DNA from: Chromohalobacter moromii
GTDB taxonomy: Bacteria > Pseudomonadota > Gammaproteobacteria > Pseudomonadales > Halomonadaceae
Reading direction: 5' to 3'
DNA length: 64,000 bases
NCBI RefSeq assembly: GCF_023091865.1
Contig: NZ_JAHXDI010000001.1
Location: 868,001-932,000 of the forward strand
Each line of letters starts with the position of its first letter. Within the stretch, counting starts at the first letter, position 1. The translations under genes were made by a program, and so were the position numbers. Shown in pieces: positions 45,401 through 54,067 of this stretch. A model generated the notes under the pieces. The model worked only from the letters and a program-made list of their open reading frames with translations, was not told the origin of the DNA and searched no databases.

Positions 45401-47282
45401 GGCGGGCGACGTGTTCGGCAATGGCATGCTGTTGTCGGACAAGATTCGCCTCATCGCCGCCTTCAACCACCGGCATATCTTCGTCGATCCCGATCCGGAT
45501 CCGGCGGCCTCGTTCAAGGAACGCAAGCGCATGTTCGAGCTGGCGCGCTCGAGCTGGGAGGACTACGACACCGCCTTGATCTCCGAGGGTGGGGGCGTGT
45601 TCTCGCGCGATGCCAAGTCCATCAGCATCACGCCGCAGATGAAAAAGGCTTTCGACATCAAGGCCGGCAAACTGTCGCCCAACGAGTTGATTCGCGCGAT
45701 TCTGACCTCGCGTTGCGATCTGCTCTGGAATGGCGGCATCGGCACCTACGTCAAGGCGTCCGACGAGACGCATGCCGAGGTGGGTGACAAGGCCAACGAT
45801 GCCTTGCGTGTCGATGGTCATGAGTTGCGCTGCCGGGTGATCGGTGAAGGCGGCAACCTTGGCTTTACCCAACTCGGGCGCATGGAAGCCGCAGAGCAGG
45901 GCGTACGCGTCACCACCGACTTCATCGACAATGCTGGCGGGGTCAATTGCTCCGACCATGAAGTCAATATCAAGATCCTGCTCGACGGTATCGTCAAAGC
46001 CGGTGACATGACCGACAAGCAGCGCAATGAGTTGCTGGCGAGCATGACCGAGGAAGTGAGTGAACTGGTCCTGCGCGATAACTATCGCCAGACCCAGGCA
46101 CTCTCCTTGTCGGAAATTCTCAGCCAGCAAGGCATGGGTCCCTATCGCCGCTTCATCAATGAGCTGGAAGCCGCCGGGGGACTGGATCGCGAGCTGGAGT
46201 TCTTGCCCACCGACGAGATGCTGGTCGAACGCTCCAATGCGGAAAACGGCCTGACGCTTCCCGAACTGTCGGTGCTGATTTCCTATGCCAAGAGTGCGCT
46301 GAAGACCGACATGATCGCCTCCGATCTGCCGGACAATCCGCATGTCCAGCGGCATATGGCGCGGGCCTTCCCGCAGACGCTGGTCGAGCGCTTCCCTGAC
46401 GAGATGTATCAGCATCGCTTGAAGCGCGAGATCACCGCGACGCAGATCGCCAATGATCTGGTCGATCATATGGGAGTCACTTTCGTGCGGCGTCTACGTG
46501 ACTCCACCGGTGCCACACGAGCGGAGGTGACACGCGCTTATCTCATCGCGCGCGATTGCTTCAATCTCGAAGGCCTCTGGGAGCAGATCGAGGCGCTCGA
46601 TTATCAGGTCGAAAGCCGCGTTCAGTACGGCATGATGCTCGATCTGATGCGACTGCTGCGTCGCGCCACGCGCTGGTTCCTGCGTCATCGCACCAATCAG
46701 AGCATTCAGGAAGCGGTGGAGTATTTCGCACCGCGTATCACCCAACTGCAAGAGAGCGTCGGCAAGCGCTTGCGTGGAGAGGATCACGAAACGTGGGATG
46801 CGCGTCGCGATGAGCTAGAAAAAGCCGGCGTGCCCACCTCTCTGGCGAGCGTTGTCGCGGCGGCCAACAGCCTATATGCCGGGCTGGGCATCATCGAAGC
46901 GGCGCGTGCCACCGACGAGAAGATCCAGCGTGTCGCCGAGGTCTATTACGACATCGGCCATCGTCTGGAGCTGCCGTGGATGAATGGTCAGATCAACGCA
47001 CTGAAAGTACGCGATAGCTGGCAGGCGCAGGCGCGCGAAACCTTCCGCGACGATCTCGATCGCCAGCAACTGGCGCTGACCGTCAGCGTGCTCAAGATGG
47101 ACGGCGCGCCGAGTGGTGTGGAACCGCGTGTCGAGCAGTGGCTGGAACGGCATGCCGGCTTGGTCGAACGCTGGTGCGGCCTGCTCAACGAGGTGCGTTC
47201 GGGCGCCCAGGGCGGTTTCCCGCTATTCGCGGTGGCCATTCGTGAACTGGTTGATCTCGCCGAGAGCAATGGCGAGGGATAA
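42444..47282 (+). CDS. NAD-specific glutamate dehydrogenase, large (GDH-180) type
   Basis: The product is 1612 aa, the length of the Pseudomonas GdhB/Streptomyces class of NAD-dependent glutamate dehydrogenases that make 2-oxoglutarate and ammonia for catabolism. The first half contains ACT-like regulatory regions, and the catalytic core begins with HLRSGKVARGGLRWSDRHED (near residue 806-826, 20 shown), followed by QQVKNAVIVPVGAKGGFICK and the NAD-site region near VVGVGDMAGDVFGNGML. The ATG at 42444 follows GAGGTG. It stands 174 bases after trmA in a separate transcript. A hairpin terminator follows. Confidence 0.94.
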   Translation: MQHVAIEGKEDFLAQLKEQLAKRLPQEKVERIAAFAEDLYASAPFEEAAERGLDDIYGATLSAWHFMQTHDPSEAKVRVFNADFEEHGWQSPHTVVAVLHEDMPFLVDSVRIELNRRGLTVHAIHNSVLAVERDAKHHLKRATSTQAKNAPASRESIILVEVDRHSDTATLDDLHDSLKEVLCDVRAAVEDFDPMRERVRESIKELKAQRPKQIKADDHKEAIAFLEWLLDDHFTFLGYDEYEVLQEDGQDRLRQISKSELGVFKLDQPRYRERISTDEGVEDDQYVLVPELLSFAKSAYHARVHRPAYPDYISIDRYDEDGRVIGERRFLGLYTSTVYNESPRNVPVLRKKIEAVIKAAGVNPKGHNGKQLTQILEVYPRDDLFQIDTDELAQTAFGILNIRERRKVRLFIREDRFGQFYSCLAFVPRDVFSTELRVRIQNLLCEELDATFGDFNTYLSESVLARIQFILRFNGERPAEYDIRRLEKKITALSRSWRDDLQTAMVEGYGEEQANRLMQDYREAFPNSYREDFSARTAVYDIHHLGELGGNAPISLSLYRLVEENIDGVNLKLFHADQPIPLSDVLPVLENLGLRVISERPYEVECPDQTYWIHDFTLEHRGDGVVNLQEMRDVFIEAFTRIWTGDAESDAFNRLVIGANLAWREVAVLRAYARYLKQLRFGLSQDYIANTLASHPEITRELVTLFELRFDPDDAAGDSEIEECVTRIEGLLDEVASLNDDLLLRRYMALIQATLRTNYYQRREDGEAKDYIALKLEPTQVPDMPKPRPMFEIFVYSPRVEGVHLRSGKVARGGLRWSDRHEDFRTEILGLAKAQQVKNAVIVPVGAKGGFICKRMPDGADRDTVQKEGIACYQIFIRALLDVTDNLEGGETVPPERVVRHDEADPYLVVAADKGTATFSDIANAISLEYGHWLGDAFASGGEHGYDHKKMGITAKGAWESVKRHFREMGLNTQETPFSVVGVGDMAGDVFGNGMLLSDKIRLIAAFNHRHIFVDPDPDPAASFKERKRMFELARSSWEDYDTALISEGGGVFSRDAKSISITPQMKKAFDIKAGKLSPNELIRAILTSRCDLLWNGGIGTYVKASDETHAEVGDKANDALRVDGHELRCRVIGEGGNLGFTQLGRMEAAEQGVRVTTDFIDNAGGVNCSDHEVNIKILLDGIVKAGDMTDKQRNELLASMTEEVSELVLRDNYRQTQALSLSEILSQQGMGPYRRFINELEAAGGLDRELEFLPTDEMLVERSNAENGLTLPELSVLISYAKSALKTDMIASDLPDNPHVQRHMARAFPQTLVERFPDEMYQHRLKREITATQIANDLVDHMGVTFVRRLRDSTGATRAEVTRAYLIARDCFNLEGLWEQIEALDYQVESRVQYGMMLDLMRLLRRATRWFLRHRTNQSIQEAVEYFAPRITQLQESVGKRLRGEDHETWDARRDELEKAGVPTSLASVVAAANSLYAGLGIIEAARATDEKIQRVAEVYYDIGHRLELPWMNGQINALKVRDSWQAQARETFRDDLDRQQLALTVSVLKMDGAPSGVEPRVEQWLERHAGLVERWCGLLNEVRSGAQGGFPLFAVAIRELVDLAESNGEG

Positions 47283-47290
47283 ACCCGCAC

Positions 47291-47330
47291 ACAATGCTCC
47301 GAGCCTCGTGCTCGGGGCATTGTCGATTTT
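47291..47330 (+). terminator. Rho-independent terminator after the glutamate dehydrogenase gene
   Basis: A 13-bp stem beginning ACAATGC with one G-T pair and a seven-base loop, followed by a T-rich stretch. Confidence 0.85.
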
Positions 47331-47422
47331 CCTTCCTCTTCGAGCTTTCAAGTGAAGCATTGGCGCTGATGTCTCTGATATGCTGTGCCCGACTCAGGTT
47401 CGAAGCCAAGTAGAGAAGCCCC

Positions 47423-48478
47423 ATGAATCATCGCGTGATTACCACAATGCTCGTGGCCCTGGGACTGGCCGGCACGTCATCGCTGGCCATGGCGCAGAGC
47501 GCTGCACAGCAGAAGGCGCACGAAGCGGCGGCTAAAATCGATCTTACCGATTTCTTGCAGTCGAGTTCCGATGCACGTAGCCAGAGCTTTTTCTTCGGCG
47601 GGACGCAGACCCACCCCTTTACCGTCGAGAAGTCAGGACGTTATCAATTTCAGAGCTCAACCTTGCCGGGTGACTCCGACGATTACCGAATCGAAGCGAC
47701 CTTGCTCGACGAGCAGGGCAATGAAATCGCCTCGGCGTCGGGGCTGGGCCAGAACGACGGCTTGACCATGGAGCAGCGCCTGGAACCCGGCGATTACGTG
47801 CTGCGTGTTCATGGTCAGAAGTTCGGTACCACCAAGACGGGCGGTAATAGCTTCGTTGTCACCGTCAATGGCCTCGACGCACAAGGTAACCGGCTTTCAA
47901 GTGATGAAAGCGGTGTCGACGCCGGCGGTGGCATCATGTTTGGTGGCCCGGGTAAAGACGGTCATACCACGGCCTTCGTTGATGATGACGATGCGGTGGC
48001 GGCCATCGCTGCGCCGCGTCCCGACGCTAGCGAGGCAGCTTCTTCTACGACCGCGTCGGAGACGGCCACCGCATCGGCCGGTGGCCAAGCCGCTGGCTCC
48101 TCCGACGATGAGGCCGCGTCCGCCAATGACGAAGACGCCTTGCCGGATGCGTTCGACGAGATCGTCACCGACCTGGCCATTCGCGAGCAGGGTAAGGTAT
48201 TGAGTTTCGATGTGGTGGAAGCGGGAACCGTGTCGGTGACCAGCTCGACCTTCCCTGGCAATGAGGGAACTTATAGCCTCGAAGCGCGGATCCTCGACGA
48301 GAGCGGTGATGTCGTGGCCAGTGACCAAGGTGAAGGTTTCGAGAGTGATTTCGACATCGAAACCACGCTGCAACCGGGACGCTACACTGTCTGGGTGAAG
48401 GGCCGGAAGTTCGGCAGTGCGATGAGCGGTGTCAATAACTACACGCTACGCGTACAGCAGCTCGATACCCAGCCGTAA
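47423..48478 (+). CDS. Secreted protein with two tandem PPC-like beta domains
   Basis: The product is 351 aa with a signal peptide ending near SLAMAQ. Two copies of a beta-rich module (about residues 70-155 and 255-345) repeat the same order of phrases: FTVEKSGRY / FDVVEAGTV, SSTLPGDSDDY / SSTFPGNEGTY, TLLDEQGNEIASASG / RILDESGDVVASDQG, LEPGDYVLRVHGQKFG / LQPGRYTVWVKGRKFG. A low-complexity acidic Ala/Ser/Thr linker (about 180-235) joins them. This resembles bacterial pre-peptidase C-terminal domains. The protein lacks a catalytic domain; function unknown. Its leader lies behind the glutamate dehydrogenase terminator. Confidence 0.72.
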   Translation: MNHRVITTMLVALGLAGTSSLAMAQSAAQQKAHEAAAKIDLTDFLQSSSDARSQSFFFGGTQTHPFTVEKSGRYQFQSSTLPGDSDDYRIEATLLDEQGNEIASASGLGQNDGLTMEQRLEPGDYVLRVHGQKFGTTKTGGNSFVVTVNGLDAQGNRLSSDESGVDAGGGIMFGGPGKDGHTTAFVDDDDAVAAIAAPRPDASEAASSTTASETATASAGGQAAGSSDDEAASANDEDALPDAFDEIVTDLAIREQGKVLSFDVVEAGTVSVTSSTFPGNEGTYSLEARILDESGDVVASDQGEGFESDFDIETTLQPGRYTVWVKGRKFGSAMSGVNNYTLRVQQLDTQP

Positions 48479-48516
48479 GGTCTGGTGCTGTGTCGGGGGC
48501 TGACGCGCCCCGATGC

Positions 48517-48560
48517 GAGCCCCGCTTCGCCATGTGCGAATGCGGGGCTCTGCGCTTTTG
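48517..48560 (+). terminator. Hairpin after the tandem-domain gene
   Basis: GAGCCCCGC pairs with GCGGGGCTC and extends through TTCGC/GCGAA, giving a 14-bp stem with one bulge, followed by TTTT. Confidence 0.7.
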
Positions 48561-48626
48561 GGCGTGGCTACGCTATACTGCGTGCCCATTTCATGTCTTG
48601 CCGCTCATTACATTGTCCGAGGATCC

Positions 48627-49631
48627 ATGTACGCCCTGGCCCGTTCGCTACTGTTCCGACTCGATCCCGAAACCGCCCACGGCGTTGCATTGACGTCACT
48701 CGATGCCGTCCATCGCCTGGGGCTGGGCAGGTGGATGGGTACGCGTGCCGCGGCGCCCGTCACGCTGATGGGGCTGACGTTTCCCAATCGCGTGGGCTTG
48801 GCGGCGGGGCTCGACAAGAATGCCGAGCACCTCGACGCGCTCGGAGCGCTGGGCTTCGGGTTCGTCGAAGTGGGCACGGTGACGCCCAAGCCACAGCCCG
48901 GCAACCCCAGGCCGCGCCTATTCAGGCTGCCGACGGAAGGGGCGATCATCAATCGTATGGGGTTTAACAATGCCGGTGTCGACGCGCTTGTCGCCAATGT
49001 ACGCAAGAGCCGCTACGACGGCGTGATCGGCATCAACATTGGCAAGAATCTAAGTACGCCAGTCGAGCATGCGGTGGACGATTACCTGACGTGCCTGCGC
49101 AAAGTGCATGCGCATGCGCATTACGTCACGGTGAATCTGTCGTCGCCGAACACGCCGGGGCTGCGCAACTTGCAGTTCGGCGAGCACCTGGATGCATTGC
49201 TGGGCACACTGGTCGAGGAAAAACACCGCCTCGATGCCGTCAGTGGCCGGCGCGTGCCCCTGGCCGTAAAGATCGCGCCGGACATGGACGCCGACGAGGT
49301 GGCGTTAGTTGCGCAGGCGCTGGCGGCCAACAGTGTCGATGCGGTCATTGCTACCAACACCACAGTGTCACGCGAGGCGGTGGCGGGGCTTGCACATGCC
49401 GAGGAGCAGGGCGGGCTTTCTGGCCGCCCGGTGTTCGAGCCTTCCAATCGGGTGATTCATGAGTTGCGCCGCCACCTGCCGACGTTGCCGATCATCGGCG
49501 TGGGCGGTATCGACAGCGGTGATGCGGCAAAGACCAAGCGCGAGGCGGGGGCCGATCTCGTCCAGCTTTATACCGGCTTTATCTACCGTGGACCGCCCCT
49601 GGTGGGCGAATGCGCTGGAGCTGTGGCGTAG
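48627..49631 (+). CDS. pyrD: Dihydroorotate dehydrogenase (quinone)
   Basis: The product is 334 aa, a class 2 membrane-associated enzyme of pyrimidine synthesis. Motifs: [18 protein letters not shown] for [12 protein letters not shown], and the catalytic-serine segment [35 protein letters not shown] and [10 protein letters not shown] close the barrel. The N-terminal helices ([18 protein letters not shown]) are the quinone-site region of class 2 enzymes. The start at 48627 has GAGGA upstream. The stop codon is the first part of a 19-bp tandem repeat. It converges on rmf. Confidence 0.95.
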   Translation: MYALARSLLFRLDPETAHGVALTSLDAVHRLGLGRWMGTRAAAPVTLMGLTFPNRVGLAAGLDKNAEHLDALGALGFGFVEVGTVTPKPQPGNPRPRLFRLPTEGAIINRMGFNNAGVDALVANVRKSRYDGVIGINIGKNLSTPVEHAVDDYLTCLRKVHAHAHYVTVNLSSPNTPGLRNLQFGEHLDALLGTLVEEKHRLDAVSGRRVPLAVKIAPDMDADEVALVAQALAANSVDAVIATNTTVSREAVAGLAHAEEQGGLSGRPVFEPSNRVIHELRRHLPTLPIIGVGGIDSGDAAKTKREAGADLVQLYTGFIYRGPPLVGECAGAVA

Positions 49632-49685
49632 TGTGTTTTGACGTAGATAGTGTGTTTTGACGTAGATAGTGTGCTTTGACATAAA
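49629..49685. repeat. 19-bp tandem repeat, three copies
   Basis: The unit is TAGTGTGTTTTGACGTAGA. Copies begin at 49629, 49648 and 49667; the first two are identical and the third diverges after TAGTGTG. The first unit begins with the pyrD stop codon. The array lies before the pyrD/rmf terminator. Confidence 0.85.
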
Positions 49686-49706
49686 AAGGCCCGCGATGCG
49701 GGCCTT
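49686..49706 (-). terminator. Hairpin terminator serving rmf (and perhaps pyrD)
   Basis: A nine-base stem AAGGCCCGC/GCGGGCCTT with a three-base loop. The T-run is on the minus strand, so it best terminates rmf, but it also lies downstream of pyrD. Confidence 0.75.
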
Positions 49707-49759
49707 GTCATGGACCTGTCACTGGGGTATCGATCCAGGTGCCATTAAGGATTCTACCA

Positions 49760-49966
49760 TCACAGTACCATGGGGTTTCGATGGATGCCGGAAATCCCCG
49801 TCATGCCGGCCCATTGGTCCCCACGACCTTCACGCCAACCGCTCATCCAGTATTCACGGAGGTTGATGTCCTGGCTGGGGCAATCATCGCGAGAGCGCCC
49901 CGTCATGCCGGCTTTGTATCCGTGGACATATGCACGCTGAAAGCGATCACGTTTCTGTCGTTTCAT
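49760..49966 (-). CDS. rmf: Ribosome modulation factor
   Basis: The product is 68 aa. MKRQKRDRFQRAYVHGYKAG and MTGRSRDDCPSQDINLREYW match E. coli Rmf over its length (MKRQKRDR opening, GYQAGIAGRSKEMCP core, W-x-GGWREA). It binds 30S subunits and makes 100S dimers in stationary phase. A 13-residue tail with GMTGISGIHRNPMVL extends beyond the 55-residue E. coli protein. The start at 49966 has AGAGG seven bases upstream. A 14-bp palindrome lies in its upstream region. Confidence 0.93.
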   Translation of the reverse strand: MKRQKRDRFQRAYVHGYKAGMTGRSRDDCPSQDINLREYWMSGWREGRGDQWAGMTGISGIHRNPMVL

Positions 49967-50063
49967 CGGATGGCCTCTTATCAAGAACCGATTGTTGAGA
50001 TCTGACAGTACATGCCGACAATGGGGCAACCATCATCGCCATGAACCGGAACGTCCGGACACG

Positions 50064-50077
50064 AAACGCATGCGTTT
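50064..50077. promoter_or_regulatory. Palindrome AAACGCATGCGTTT between rmf and rlmKL
   Basis: A perfect 14-base palindrome 97 bases from the rmf start and 129 bases from the rlmKL start. A second imperfect palindrome CCGGA-ACG-TCCGG lies just before it (50047-50059). It may be an operator for one or both genes; the regulator is unknown. Confidence 0.4.
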
Positions 50078-50205
50078 TCAGTAGCTACTACTTGTAATGT
50101 TTAGTGCTTTGAGGCGGATTTGTCGACCAGCGATTTGGCATAAGCCAAACGTTCCATGTAAACCATAGGAATATGACCGGTGCGTGGCGCCGGGATGACG
50201 ACTTT

Positions 50206-52416
50206 ATGACCGATGTGCAACCCCAATCTTTGACGCTCTACGTCACCTGTCCACGGGGCCTTGAGGGCTTGCTGGCCGACGAACTCGCGGGCTTCGGCGC
50301 GGAGGTGACCGGGACGACCGTGGCGGGTGTCCACGTGCAGGCCGATATCGCCATGGCCTATCGCATCTGCCTGTGGTCGCGCCTGGCGAATCGCGTGGTG
50401 CTCTGTCTTCTGCGCGAGCAGGATATCGAGCGTCCCGAGTCGCTGGTCGAAGCCGCCCGCCGGGTCGACTGGCGCGCACACCTGCGTACCGGAAGCAGCC
50501 TGGCCGTGGATTTCCATGGCCAATCCGAGCATATCCGCCATACGCGCTTCGGCGCTCAGAGCGTCAAGGATGGCATCGTCGATTCAATGCGAGCGGCCGG
50601 CCATGAACGCCCGGTGATCGAGCTCAAAAACCCCGATGCACGTATTTACGCGCACCTGCATCGTGGGCGCTTGCTGCTGGGGCTCGACTTGGTCGGCGGT
50701 AGCCTGCATCAGCGTGGTTATCGTCGTGATGCCGGCCATGCGCCGCTCAAGGAGAACCTCGCCGCCGCCTTGCTGATGCGTGCCGATTGGCCTGCGCGGG
50801 CACGGCGTGGGGAACCCTTGCTCGACCCCATGTGCGGGGCCGGCACGCTGCTCATCGAGGCGGCGTTGATGGCGGCGGACATCGCCCCCCAGTTGGCCCG
50901 GCACTATTTCGCCTTCGAGGCCTGGGCAGAGCACGATGCCGGCGTATGGCAAGAGCTCAAGCGCGAAGCGGACGCCCGTGCCAGCGTGGGGCGTCGTCGC
51001 GTCAAGTCAAAGCTGTTCGGGCGCGATCAGAGTCCACCGGCCATCGCCGCCGCCAAGGCCAACGCCATGCGCGCGGGGATTCCCGCCTTGATCGAGCTGC
51101 AAGGTGCCGAGGTAGCACAACTAACGCGCCCTGAAGGCATCGACGGGCCGGGGCTGGTCATTACCAATCCGCCGTATGGCGAGCGCCTGGGCGAGTTGCC
51201 TGAGGTGGTTCCCATTTACACCGCCCTCGGTGAACGCTTGCGCGCCGAGTTCGAAGGCTGGCAATTGGCGCTGTTTACCGGCAACCCCGACCTGGGCCAC
51301 CGCACCGGGCTGCGGGCCACCAAACAGTATGCGTTCAAGAACGGGCCGCTGGATTGCAAGTTGCTGCTGATCCCGGTGGAGGCGGCGCGCACCTCGCACG
51401 CTTCTGGCAAGGACTCGGGCGAGAGCGCCTCGGCAGGCGAACGGGATACCCAGGCGGCGCCTGGCCATGCCCCGCGCAATGACGGCGCGCAGATGTTCGC
51501 CAACCGGTTGCAGAAGAACCGCAAGCGGCTGAAAAAATGGCTCAAGCAATCCGGCGAGAGCTGTTATCGGCTGTATGACGCAGATATGCCGGAATACGCC
51601 TTGGCGGTGGATGTCTATGGCGACCACGTCCACGTGCAAGAATACGCGCCACCGCGCTCGGTAGACCCTCGCCAGGCGCAGCGTCGCTTGTTCGATGCGC
51701 TGGAGGTCATCCCCCAGGTGCTCGGCGTACGCCCGGAGGACGTGCACTACAAACAGCGCACGCGACAATCGGGCAAGGCGCAATACACCAAGCAGGAGGC
51801 CAGCGGCGAACGTTTCGAGGTCAGCGAAGGGCCGGCGCGGTTGTGGGTCAATCTGCGCGACTACCTGGATACCGGTTTGTTTTTGGATCATCGCCCCGTG
51901 CGCCGAATGTTGCGTGACATGGCTGACGGCAAGCGTTTTCTCAACCTGTTCTGCTACACGGGAACGGCGACCGTTCAGGCGGCACTGGGGGGCGCGAGCG
52001 ACAGTGTCAGCGTCGACCTTTCCAATACCTACCTGAGCTGGGCACGCGATAACTTCGCGCTCAACCGCCTCGACCCCAGCCGGCATCGGGTGATCCGCGA
52101 CGACTGCCTGCGCTGGCTGCAAACCGCGGGTAGCGAGTTCGACCTGATCTTCATGGATCCGCCGACGTTTTCCAATTCCAAGAAGATGGATGACGTGCTC
52201 GACGTGCAGCGCGATCACGTGCGACTCATCGAACTGGCGATGTCGCGCCTGTCAGCGGACGGTACGTTGGTGTTCTCCAACAATCAGCGGCGTTTCGCGC
52301 TCGACGCCGCCATGGGCGAGCGTTTCGCGGTGGAAGATATTTCGGCGCGGACGTTCGATCCGGACTTCACGCGGCGCCCGGATCTGCATCATTGCTTCCT
52401 GATCCGTCACCGCTGA
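50206..52416 (+). CDS. rlmL: 23S rRNA G2445/G2069 dual methyltransferase RlmKL
   Basis: The product is 736 aa, a fusion of two methyltransferases. The N-terminal THUMP domain and RlmL domain (G2445 m2G) carry LLDPMCGAGTLLIEAALMA and the catalytic NPPYGERLGE. A Gln/Lys-rich hinge leads to the RlmK domain (G2069 m7G) with FLNLFCYTGTATVQAALGGA and MDPPTFSNSKKM. The start at 50206 is an ATG with only a weak site; a longer frame begins 33 bases upstream. It converges on the WGR-domain gene. Confidence 0.93.
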   Translation: MTDVQPQSLTLYVTCPRGLEGLLADELAGFGAEVTGTTVAGVHVQADIAMAYRICLWSRLANRVVLCLLREQDIERPESLVEAARRVDWRAHLRTGSSLAVDFHGQSEHIRHTRFGAQSVKDGIVDSMRAAGHERPVIELKNPDARIYAHLHRGRLLLGLDLVGGSLHQRGYRRDAGHAPLKENLAAALLMRADWPARARRGEPLLDPMCGAGTLLIEAALMAADIAPQLARHYFAFEAWAEHDAGVWQELKREADARASVGRRRVKSKLFGRDQSPPAIAAAKANAMRAGIPALIELQGAEVAQLTRPEGIDGPGLVITNPPYGERLGELPEVVPIYTALGERLRAEFEGWQLALFTGNPDLGHRTGLRATKQYAFKNGPLDCKLLLIPVEAARTSHASGKDSGESASAGERDTQAAPGHAPRNDGAQMFANRLQKNRKRLKKWLKQSGESCYRLYDADMPEYALAVDVYGDHVHVQEYAPPRSVDPRQAQRRLFDALEVIPQVLGVRPEDVHYKQRTRQSGKAQYTKQEASGERFEVSEGPARLWVNLRDYLDTGLFLDHRPVRRMLRDMADGKRFLNLFCYTGTATVQAALGGASDSVSVDLSNTYLSWARDNFALNRLDPSRHRVIRDDCLRWLQTAGSEFDLIFMDPPTFSNSKKMDDVLDVQRDHVRLIELAMSRLSADGTLVFSNNQRRFALDAAMGERFAVEDISARTFDPDFTRRPDLHHCFLIRHR

Positions 52417-52437
52417 AGCCGGCGGAGGCGCGTGGGG

Positions 52438-52722
52438 TCAGACGCCGTCGAGCAGCGATAGCTGACGCATCGCTTCCCGGGCCTCGGGGCTCGAGTCGTC
52501 GCTGGCCTCGAAGACCTTGGCGAAGCCGCGCGAGGATTGGATATGCGCGACATCCTCGAGCCATGTCGTGGCCTGGGCATAGCTGTCGGCCAGTTGATGC
52601 TTGAGGCCGCCGAACTGGGTGCCGATCTGGCCCCAGGCGCGGCTGAATATCCAGTCACCGAACATATCCTGGTGGACATGCACGAGAACGTAGTCGTGTT
52701 CACTTTCCCAGCGGACGATCAC
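52438..52722 (-). CDS. Small WGR-domain protein
   Basis: The product is 94 aa, starting at a GTG five bases after AGGAG. The core HQDMFGDWIFSRAWGQIGTQ fits the WGR domain (V-x-FGDW-x6-WGRIGT), also seen in PARP proteins, where it binds nucleic acid. The remainder (about residues 45-80) is helical. Function unknown; nucleic-acid binding is inferred from the domain only. It lies between the convergent rlmKL and the divergent pdxB. Confidence 0.75.
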   Translation of the reverse strand: MIVRWESEHDYVLVHVHQDMFGDWIFSRAWGQIGTQFGGLKHQLADSYAQATTWLEDVAHIQSSRGFAKVFEASDDSSPEAREAMRQLSLLDGV

Positions 52723-52915
52723 GAGAACTCCTGGTGGCGCCGTTGTGGTTGGCAATGGGCTTGTGACGTGTCTTTCGCGGGCCTACTATCGACATTCCCG
52801 GCGGGTATCGAATCCCCGGCGAACGCCGTCTCTGGCGTGGCCGTGGACAGGCAAGTGCGCCCCGTGCGTATTGTAACCGGCCGTCGGACGTGAACAAGGG
52901 AGAAAAGAGAAGGTC

Positions 52916-54067
52916 ATGCGCATCCTGGTCGATGAAAACATTCCTCTGGCCGATGAGTTCTTCGGCGAGCTGGGCGATATCACCCGCTTGCCTGGGCGCG
53001 ACATCGATGCGGCGGCGGTCCGCGATCAGGATCTGTTGGTCGTGCGCTCGATTACGCCGGTGAATGCGGCACTGCTCGATGGTTCCCGCGTGCGTTTCGT
53101 GGGCACCTGCACCATCGGTACCGACCATGTGGATCTCGATTACCTGCGGGAAGCGGGCATCGGGTTCGCCAACGCACCGGGCTGCAATGCCGACTCAGTG
53201 GTCGACTACGTGCTTTCGAGCCTTCTATTGCTGGCCGAGGAAGATGGCTTTCATCTAGCCGGCAAGACCATCGGTATCGTCGGGGCTGGCAACGTGGGTA
53301 GCCGTCTGGTGGAGCGTCTGGACGATCTCGACGTGACGTGTCTGATCTGCGATCCGCCACGTGCCGAGGCAGAGGGCCGCGAAGACTTTCTGGCACTGGA
53401 TAGTCTGCTCGAGCGTGCCGATATCGTCTGCTTGCATACGCCGCTGGTGTCGGATGGTGAGCACGCAACCCGGCATCTGCTGAATGCGACGCGCATCGAG
53501 GCCCTGGCGCCGGGTACCGTGCTGATCAACGCCGGACGTGGCGCCTGTCTCGACAATCAGGCGCTGCGCGAGCGCCTCGAACGCGTCAATGATCTACGCG
53601 TGGTGCTCGACGTGTGGGAAAACGAGCCGGGCATCGATCATGGCCTCTACGATCTCGTCGATATCGCTACGCCCCATATCGCCGGGCACAGCATCGACGG
53701 CAAGATGCGCGGCACCGAGCTTGTCTATCAGGCGGCGATGCGCCATTTTGGCTTGCCGGCGCGCAAGAAGCTCGGTCAGCTCAAGCCCGACCCATGGTTG
53801 CGCAAGATCGTGCTGACGCCCTGGGCGCCGCCGTTGGAAGCGCTATCGCTATGCACGCGGGCCTGCTACGACGTGCGCCGCGACATGCTGGCGTTCGATC
53901 GCTACCGCCGGCGCATGGGAATGGCGTCGGGGTTCGATGCCTTCCGCGCCGAGTATCCGCTGCGGCGTGAGTTTTCCACCTTGCGGGTCGAACTCAAGCA
54001 GAACAAGGGCGGCCTGCGCGACGCCCTCGAAGGCTTCGGTTTCAAGGTCAAGCTGTCTAGCAAGTAG
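52916..54067 (+). CDS. pdxB: 4-phosphoerythronate dehydrogenase PdxB
   Basis: The product is 383 aa, a D-2-hydroxyacid dehydrogenase of the PLP pathway. Motifs: MRILVDENIPLADEFFGELG (start, 20 shown), the NAD Rossmann GIVGAGNVGSRLVERL, the catalytic-arginine region LINAGRGACLD, and TPHIAGHSIDGKMRGT with the catalytic His. The C-terminal DUF3410-like dimerisation domain ends at a 7-bp tandem repeat that also holds the stop codon. An AGAAGG-type site precedes the ATG. Confidence 0.94.
   Translation: MRILVDENIPLADEFFGELGDITRLPGRDIDAAAVRDQDLLVVRSITPVNAALLDGSRVRFVGTCTIGTDHVDLDYLREAGIGFANAPGCNADSVVDYVLSSLLLLAEEDGFHLAGKTIGIVGAGNVGSRLVERLDDLDVTCLICDPPRAEAEGREDFLALDSLLERADIVCLHTPLVSDGEHATRHLLNATRIEALAPGTVLINAGRGACLDNQALRERLERVNDLRVVLDVWENEPGIDHGLYDLVDIATPHIAGHSIDGKMRGTELVYQAAMRHFGLPARKKLGQLKPDPWLRKIVLTPWAPPLEALSLCTRACYDVRRDMLAFDRYRRRMGMASGFDAFRAEYPLRREFSTLRVELKQNKGGLRDALEGFGFKVKLSSK

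Noticed and set aside
44565-46469. A long open frame on the minus strand inside the glutamate dehydrogenase gene
   Set aside because: It is a high-GC shadow of the real gene. It has no recognisable domain and no ribosome site at its start.
49629-49685. CRISPR or integron array
   Set aside because: Three contiguous 19-bp units only, with no spacers or integrase.
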